From: Shinella zoogloeoides
Lineage (GTDB): Bacteria; Pseudomonadota; Alphaproteobacteria; Rhizobiales; Rhizobiaceae
Length of the DNA stretch: 64,000 nucleotides
Direction of reading: 5' to 3'
Assembly (NCBI RefSeq): GCF_003574625.1
Contig: NZ_QNUJ01000008.1
Location: 186,001-250,000, forward strand
The position numbers and the translations under genes were made by a program. The notes under the pieces are model-generated. The model did not search any database. It was not told the origin of the DNA and was given only the letters and a program-made list of their open reading frames with translations. Position 1 is the stretch's first letter; the number at the start of each line of letters is the position of its first letter. Shown in pieces: positions 57,994 to 64,000 of this stretch.

Positions 57994-60516
57994 ATGTTCA
58001 TTGATAAGATTCTCGCCCGCTTCAAGATCCAGACCAAGGTTCTTGTCTTCATCCTGCCATTCGTTCTCAGCATCTGCGCGGTCGGCTTCACCGGCCTTTA
58101 TGCGTCCGGCCTCCTGCAGGGTCGCATGGAAATCTCCAACAGCGTCCTCCAGTCGCTGAGCGGCTTCAAGGACGTCTATGCCGGCATGAACCGGTTCCTG
58201 CGCGAGACCTCCGAGGAAAGCCGCGACGCCGTGCACGAGCGGCTGAGCGCGCAGGGCGCCGTCCTGCAGGCGACGATGGATGCGCTGGCGCCCGACGCCG
58301 ACAAGTCGCGCCTTATCGATGCGCAGGCCCAGACGAAGGATATCGAGGCCCGCATGGACGGTCTCTGGGCGCTCTATGTGCAGGAAAACGACCTGCACGG
58401 TGCGATGGGCAACACCCTCAATGCTCTCGGCGCCGACCAGGTGAAGATCCTCGACGAGGCCACCAAGCTCCAGCGCTCCGTGCGGCAGAACGAGAATGCC
58501 GCCAAGAGCATGCTGCGCGAGGCCGAACGCCTGACCAATGCCAGCAAGTTCTTTGCCGATTTTCTCGCCGATTTCGGCAAGGGCGCAACCCCCGAGGAGC
58601 AGCTCAAGCTCGTCAAGGAACGCTATCCGCTCATTTCCAAGACCGAGCGCTCGATCACGACGATCCTGCCGAAGAGCCAGAAGGTCGTTTCCATCACCAT
58701 CCGCAACACGATCGACGAGCTCGGCGGCTTCCTGTCGTCCTCCGATCCGGCGGCCGTCACCATTCCGGACATCGGGCGGCGCGTCAGCCGCTTCCGCCAG
58801 GTCGCCATCCAGCTCCAGGGCGCGGCCGGCGAGAAGATGCGCGAGGCGACCCGCCTCTTCACCGAGCTCGACGAGCCGATCATCAAGTCCGAGGCGATCC
58901 TCGCCGCCACGCGCAAGCTCGTCTCCACCATCGACGACATCAAGGTCGGGGCTGCGCGCTTCCTCGGCCAGACGTCGGACACCAATCGCGTCAAGCTGCT
59001 CGGCCATCTCGCCATCCTGCGCATCGACATGAAGGGCCTGCGCGGCAGCGCGAGCGGTCTTGAGTTCTTCGACACGGTCGACGAGAGCCTGTCGCCGATG
59101 CTGGAGCGGATGGAGGCCGACAGTGCCGCCCTCGTGAAGATCAGCACCGAGCGCGCCGCCGATTTCGAGGCCGCCGGCCAGTCGATCGACACGATCTGGA
59201 ACCTCCTCAGCCAGTTCGCCGAGGAGCAGAAGACCAGCGCCGGCACCGAGCGCGAGAAGGCCAACCAGGTCTCGGTGCTCGCGACCGTCGCGGGCGCGGC
59301 CATCGCCATCCTCGCCGGCATCGCGCTGGTGCTGACGTTGAAGGGGCCGATCGGCCAGATCACCGGCGCCATGCGCCGGCTTGCCGACGGCTTCCTCGAC
59401 ACGGGCATTTCCGGCGAAGGCCGCGCCGACGAGATCGGCGACATGGCCCGCGCGCTCGGCGTCTTCAAGGAGAACGCCCTGTCGAAGATCCGCATCGAGG
59501 AGGAGAGCGAGCAGCAGCGCGCCGCGGCGGAAGCCGAGCGCGCCCGCAACGACGCCGAAAAGCAGTCGCTCGACCGCGAGATCGACTTCGCCGTCAATGC
59601 CCTCGCCGCCGGCCTCGGCCGCCTTGCGCAGGGCGATCTGTCGCGCCAGATCGAGACGCCCTTCAACGGCCGCCTCGAGCAGCTCCGCCAGGATTTCAAC
59701 GTCTCGCTGGTCCGCCTCCAGGATACGCTTGGCCAGATCCGCACCAATGCGCTGTCGATCCAGCGCAGCGGCTCGGACATGCTGCAATCGGCCGATGCGC
59801 TCTCCAAGCGCACCGAATCGCAGGCCTCCTCGCTGGAGGAGACGGCGGCCGCCGTGGAGCAGATCACCGCCACCGTGCGCTCCTCCGCCGAGCGGGCGCA
59901 TGAGGCGAATCTCGTCGTCGGCACGACGAAGCGCAGCGCCGACAGCTCCGCGGAGGTCGTCAGCAATGCGATCGCCGCCATGGGTCGCATCGAGGGCGCC
60001 TCGCGCCAGATCGAGCAGATCATCGAGGTGATCGACGACATCGCCTTCCAGACCAATCTCCTGGCGCTCAATGCCGGCATCGAGGCCGCCCGCGCGGGCG
60101 AGGCGGGCAAGGGCTTTGCGGTCGTGGCGCAGGAAGTGCGCGAGCTGGCCCAGCGTTCGGCCAGCGCCGCCCGCGAGATCAAGGGCCTCATCGAGAAGTC
60201 GACGAGCGAGGTCAGCGCCGGCGCGCATCTCGTGCAGGAGACCGGCTCCGTGCTCGCCTCGATCAGCCAGCAGATCGTCACCGTCAGCCAGCATGTGGAC
60301 ATGATGGCGACGGCAAGCCGCGACCAGGCGGCGGCGCTGCAGGAGGTCAACGGCTCCGTCAACCAGATGGACCAGATGACCCAGCAGAACGCCTCGATGG
60401 TCGACCTGACGACCGCCGCAAGCCGCAAGCTGGCGGGCGATGCCGACACGCTGATGATGCTGGTCGAGCAGTTCCGCCTGGAGGCGAACGAAGAGGTGCT
60501 GTACCGCGCGGCCTGA
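57994..60516 (+). CDS. Methyl-accepting chemotaxis protein with large helical sensor region
   Basis: Chemoreceptor of 840 residues. A membrane helix near 15-37 ([19 protein letters not shown]) and a second near 425-449 ([20 protein letters not shown]) bound a periplasmic region of nearly 390 residues that is almost all helical, larger than ordinary four-helix sensors. Two HAMP-like segments follow (about 450-505 and 530-580, the latter with [20 protein letters not shown]). The signalling hairpin lies near 677-721 ([20 protein letters not shown]). It ends VLYRAA without a CheR-binding pentapeptide. The start at 57994 is chosen by the membrane helix; earlier in-frame starts add no recognisable sequence. 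Ligand unknown. Confidence 0.9.
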   Translation: MFIDKILARFKIQTKVLVFILPFVLSICAVGFTGLYASGLLQGRMEISNSVLQSLSGFKDVYAGMNRFLRETSEESRDAVHERLSAQGAVLQATMDALAPDADKSRLIDAQAQTKDIEARMDGLWALYVQENDLHGAMGNTLNALGADQVKILDEATKLQRSVRQNENAAKSMLREAERLTNASKFFADFLADFGKGATPEEQLKLVKERYPLISKTERSITTILPKSQKVVSITIRNTIDELGGFLSSSDPAAVTIPDIGRRVSRFRQVAIQLQGAAGEKMREATRLFTELDEPIIKSEAILAATRKLVSTIDDIKVGAARFLGQTSDTNRVKLLGHLAILRIDMKGLRGSASGLEFFDTVDESLSPMLERMEADSAALVKISTERAADFEAAGQSIDTIWNLLSQFAEEQKTSAGTEREKANQVSVLATVAGAAIAILAGIALVLTLKGPIGQITGAMRRLADGFLDTGISGEGRADEIGDMARALGVFKENALSKIRIEEESEQQRAAAEAERARNDAEKQSLDREIDFAVNALAAGLGRLAQGDLSRQIETPFNGRLEQLRQDFNVSLVRLQDTLGQIRTNALSIQRSGSDMLQSADALSKRTESQASSLEETAAAVEQITATVRSSAERAHEANLVVGTTKRSADSSAEVVSNAIAAMGRIEGASRQIEQIIEVIDDIAFQTNLLALNAGIEAARAGEAGKGFAVVAQEVRELAQRSASAAREIKGLIEKSTSEVSAGAHLVQETGSVLASISQQIVTVSQHVDMMATASRDQAAALQEVNGSVNQMDQMTQQNASMVDLTTAASRKLAGDADTLMMLVEQFRLEANEEVLYRAA

Positions 60517-60536
60517 TCACCGCCGCACAGGAAACG

Positions 60537-60572
60537 AACCCCCGGCGCGCAGGGAGCCCGCCGGGGGTTTTT
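60537..60572 (+). terminator. Rho-independent terminator after the chemoreceptor gene
   Basis: AACCCCCGGCG (60537-60547), 11-base loop, CGCCGGGGGTT (60559-60569), then TTT. A perfect 11-base stem 20 bases after the stop codon. Confidence 0.9.
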
Positions 60573-60699
60573 GCTGCTTCACGGCTGGCAAGAGCGGCCT
60601 GTGACAAACCGAGGACGCATTCGCGGCTATCATCCGGCTGGTGTGAACCATCCAGGCCCTGAGGCAAACGCAATATCAGGGCTTGCAACGGAGGCTGTC

Positions 60700-60963
60700 A
60701 TGACCGGAACGAACACATTCGCCCTTACTTTCGCTCTGATGCTCGGGACGGCGCTGCCTGCGCTGGCGGACCAGCCCGGCGCCGACTGGATGCCGCTCGA
60801 AGAGGTTGTCGGGAAACTGAAGGCCGCCGGCTACACGGCAATCCATCAGATCGAGGCCGACGACGGGCGTTGGGAAGGAGAGGGCATGAAGAACGGTACG
60901 CGAATGGAGTTCAGCGCGGATCCCCGCACCGGCGCGATCCTGACGGAGCACCCGGACAACTGA
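60700..60963 (+). CDS. Small periplasmic PepSY-domain protein
   Basis: Protein of 87 residues. A signal peptide (NTFALTFALMLGTALPALA, cut near DQP) precedes a single PepSY-like domain (WMPLEEVVGKLKAAGYTAIH, then IEADDGRWEGEGMKNGTRME). PepSY domains are thought to inhibit proteases or sense the envelope; the exact role is unknown. The ATG has CGGAGG upstream. It stands between two terminators and so is monocistronic. Confidence 0.8.
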   Translation: MTGTNTFALTFALMLGTALPALADQPGADWMPLEEVVGKLKAAGYTAIHQIEADDGRWEGEGMKNGTRMEFSADPRTGAILTEHPDN

Positions 60964-61032
60964 CCGCCTCGCGCATTTCCAACGCGCGAGGCCATGAACG
61001 CGGCCGCCGACCTGCAAGGCGCTCGAAACGAA

Positions 61033-61063
61033 AAATCCCCGGCGCAGGGAACGCCGGGGATTT
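61033..61063. terminator. Bidirectional terminator
   Basis: AAATCCCCGGCG (61033-61044), loop CAGGGAA, CGCCGGGGATTT (61052-61063). A perfect 12-base stem between the PepSY gene (plus) and the hypothetical gene (minus). Confidence 0.88.
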
Positions 61064-61086
61064 CCTTTCGACCGGATATCTGCCTG

Positions 61087-61326
61087 TCAGCCGCGACCCT
61101 GCGTCACGATGACCGGGATCAGCAGGTCGCCCCAGTTGCCCTCGCCGCCGTGGTGACGGGCGGAGCGGACGAGCTCCACCGAGACGCCGGCCTCGACCGC
61201 CTTCATGACGGACTGGTTGAGGCGGTGCAGGTCGTTGGCGACCATGCGGATCATGGCCTGCTGGTCGGGGGTCATGGCGGAAGCCTGTTCTTCGGCTCGT
61301 TCCTTGACGCGGGTCTGGACTGTCAT
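61087..61326 (-). CDS. Small hypothetical protein downstream of aceA
   Basis: Protein of 79 residues: a charged N-terminus (TRVKERAEEQASAMTPDQQA), a helix (MIRMVANDLHRLNQSVMKAV), then HHGGEGNWGDLLIPVIV. I do not recognise a named family. It is 47 bases downstream of aceA on the same strand, with AGGAG upstream of its start, and ends at a terminator, so it is probably the second gene of the aceA transcript. Confidence 0.65.
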   Translation of the reverse strand: MTVQTRVKERAEEQASAMTPDQQAMIRMVANDLHRLNQSVMKAVEAGVSVELVRSARHHGGEGNWGDLLIPVIVTQGRG

Positions 61327-61373
61327 GGCATTTCTCCTCTTGTAACGGGGTTCTTGAAAGTGAATTGAAAGGC

Positions 61374-62663
<1,290 letters not shown>

Positions 62664-62733
62664 GATATCCTCCGGTATGATGTCTCTGGATCGGGATGTC
62701 GCTGTCTTGCTGCCCCGATTTCATGTGACACTA

Positions 62734-62872
62734 TTTACATCGCAGCGCACAATACGGCGAGGGAAAACCGGAAAATCAGCGGGATAATCGGGTAATGATG
62801 TCTTGTCTTTGACAAGGCGGCTCTGTAAAAAAGTAAAATCTGTAAAATTGACAGCGTGGCCGATCGTGTAAA
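62734..62872. promoter_or_regulatory. Repeats in the aceA-regulator divergent region
   Basis: TGTAAA occurs at 62824, 62841 and 62867 and, inverted (TTTACA), at 62734. A perfect palindrome CTTGTC-TTT-GACAAG lies at 62802-62816. These sit between the divergent aceA and regulator genes and are candidates for the regulator's binding sites. Confidence 0.45.
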
Positions 62873-62883
62873 GGATTTGACAC

Positions 62884-64000
62884 ATGGCGGAGAACAAGAT
62901 CTTTGCCGGGCCGAAGGTCCGGCGCATCCGCAACGCGCTCGGCCTCACCCAGACGGCGATGGCGGAAGGCCTGTCGATCTCGCCGTCCTATCTCAACCTC
63001 ATCGAGCGCAACCAGCGTCCGCTGACCGTGCAGCTCCTCCTGCGCCTTGCCTCCGTCTACAAGGTGGACCTGGACGAGCTGCAGGGCGAGAGCGCCGGCA
63101 ATGCGCGTCAGCTCCGCGAGGTCTTCGCCGATCCGCTGCTCGCCGGCGAGCTGCCGGGCGATCACGAGCTGGTGGAGATCGCCGATGCCGCGCCGAATGT
63201 GGCGAGCGGCATAATGAAGCTCTATCGTGCCTACCGCGAGCAGGCCGCGCGCCTGACCGATCTTGCCGAAGTCCTCGCCCGCGAAGGCCATGCCACCACG
63301 CTGTCAGGCACGCTGCTGCCGATGGACGAGGTGCGCGACAAGCTGGAAAGCCGCCCCAACTATTTCGGCGCCATCGACGAGGCGGCCGAGCGCTTTCATG
63401 CGGCGCTGGCGCCGGGCGACGACCTCGCATCGGCGCTCAAGGGCTGGCTGCGCAAGGAGCACGGCGTCGTCGTGCGCCTCCTGCCGGTCCACACCATGCC
63501 GAACCTGCGCCGCCGCTTCGACCGGCACTCCATGCGGCTCTTCCTCTCCGAGCGCCTGTCGCCCTTCGACCAGCTGCGCGAGATCGCCATGGAGACGGTG
63601 CAGCTCGCCTTGCAGGACGAGATTTTCGCCGAGCTCGACCTGCTCGCCTTCACGACGGCGGAGGCCAAGCGCATCGCCCGCTTCGAGCTGGCGCGCTACG
63701 CCGCCCATGCGCTGATGATGCCCTACGAGGCTTTCCATTCCACGGCGCAGCGCGTGCGCTACGATATCGACGTGCTGCGCTCGCGCTTTTCGGTTTCCTA
63801 CGAGCAGGCGGCGAACCGGCTCACCATGCTGCAGCGGCCGGGAAAGGCAGGCGTGCCCTTCTTCATGCTGGAGATCGACAATGCCGGCCATCGCTTCCGG
63901 CGCGCGGGTGCGCAGGGCTTTCCGCAGGCGCGCTTCGGTGGCGGCTGTCCCAAGCTCGGCGTCCATGCCGCCTTTTCCCAGCCCGGGCAGATCCTCGTCG
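62884..64000 (+). CDS. RamB/ScfR-type HTH transcriptional regulator of short-chain acyl metabolism (3' truncated)
   Basis: The frame stays open to the window end; 372 residues are visible. An N-terminal XRE-type helix-turn-helix (RRIRNALGLTQTAMAEGLSI, SPSYLNLIERNQRPLTV) is followed by the IrrE-like region (HSMRLFLSERLSPFDQLREI, ARFELARYAAHALMMPYEAF), and the beginning of the C-terminal domain with FGGGCPKLGVHAAFSQPGQI. This is the architecture of RamB, which controls glyoxylate-cycle genes in actinobacteria, and of proteobacterial short-chain acyl regulators. It is divergent from aceA, its likely target. Confidence 0.85.
   Translation, partial: MAENKIFAGPKVRRIRNALGLTQTAMAEGLSISPSYLNLIERNQRPLTVQLLLRLASVYKVDLDELQGESAGNARQLREVFADPLLAGELPGDHELVEIADAAPNVASGIMKLYRAYREQAARLTDLAEVLAREGHATTLSGTLLPMDEVRDKLESRPNYFGAIDEAAERFHAALAPGDDLASALKGWLRKEHGVVVRLLPVHTMPNLRRRFDRHSMRLFLSERLSPFDQLREIAMETVQLALQDEIFAELDLLAFTTAEAKRIARFELARYAAHALMMPYEAFHSTAQRVRYDIDVLRSRFSVSYEQAANRLTMLQRPGKAGVPFFMLEIDNAGHRFRRAGAQGFPQARFGGGCPKLGVHAAFSQPGQILV

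Noticed and set aside
57472-60294. Minus-strand open frame of 940 codons opposite the chemoreceptor gene
   Set aside because: It is an antisense shadow of a high-GC gene; the + strand frame has clear HAMP and signalling motifs and the minus translation is low-complexity with no family likeness.

Overview
This GC-rich window looks like chromosomal DNA of a Rhizobiaceae alphaproteobacterium (Ensifer/Sinorhizobium, Shinella or Rhizobium type). The clues are several short complex flagellins, the MotB-MotC-FliK set, the Rem regulator, the FlaF/FlbT pair, the alpha-glucoside agl operon with its AglR repressor, and a zwf-pgl-edd cluster. I saw no rRNA, tRNA, insertion sequence, phage gene or CRISPR array.

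Region 1 (1-19.2 kb) is a flagellar cluster on the + strand. It runs: end of fliP, three flagellin genes, a FliH-like gene, motB, motC, fliK, a lytic transglycosylase, rem, flgE, flgK, flgL, flaF, flbT, flgD and fliQ. A minus-strand pair, a TPR-containing O-GlcNAc-transferase-like (GT41) protein and UDP-galactopyranose mutase, sits between the second and third flagellin genes. All three flagellin leaders can form a hairpin that buries the ribosome-binding site.

Region 2 (19.4-33.1 kb) is a sugar-modification island lying between fliQ and flhA. It holds a second GT41-like enzyme, a methyltransferase-like/glycosyltransferase fusion, and a minus-strand operon: rfbC, rfbB, rfbA, an acyl carrier protein, a ketoreductase, an AMP-forming acyl ligase, a LuxE-like acyl-protein synthetase, a LuxC-like acyl reductase and a TylF-type methyltransferase. 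A PLP sugar aminotransferase (divergent) and a GNAT acetyltransferase (convergent with it) complete the set. My reading is that these genes make a dTDP-activated 4-amino-6-deoxyhexose, acylate and methylate it, and attach it to flagellin. This is the most interesting system in the window; the glycan and target are inferred, not shown.

Region 3 (33.3-38.4 kb) resumes the flagellar cluster: flhA, fliR, a FliJ-like gene, flgJ (rod domain only), a FlgN-like gene and a FliL-like gene. A lone WecG/TagA-type glycosyltransferase gene and folD follow.

Region 4 (40.6-57.5 kb) is central and sugar metabolism: aglR and aglEFGAK for alpha-glucoside uptake and hydrolysis, a PilZ-like gene, the Entner-Doudoroff genes zwf-pgl-edd, a polyamine-type FAD oxidase with a glutamine-synthetase-like ligase, and a BaiN-type flavoprotein. 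Two identical palindromes flank the agl control region.

Region 5 (57.9-64 kb) holds a large chemoreceptor gene, a small PepSY protein, a small hypothetical gene, isocitrate lyase (aceA), and a divergent RamB/ScfR-type regulator that runs off the window end.
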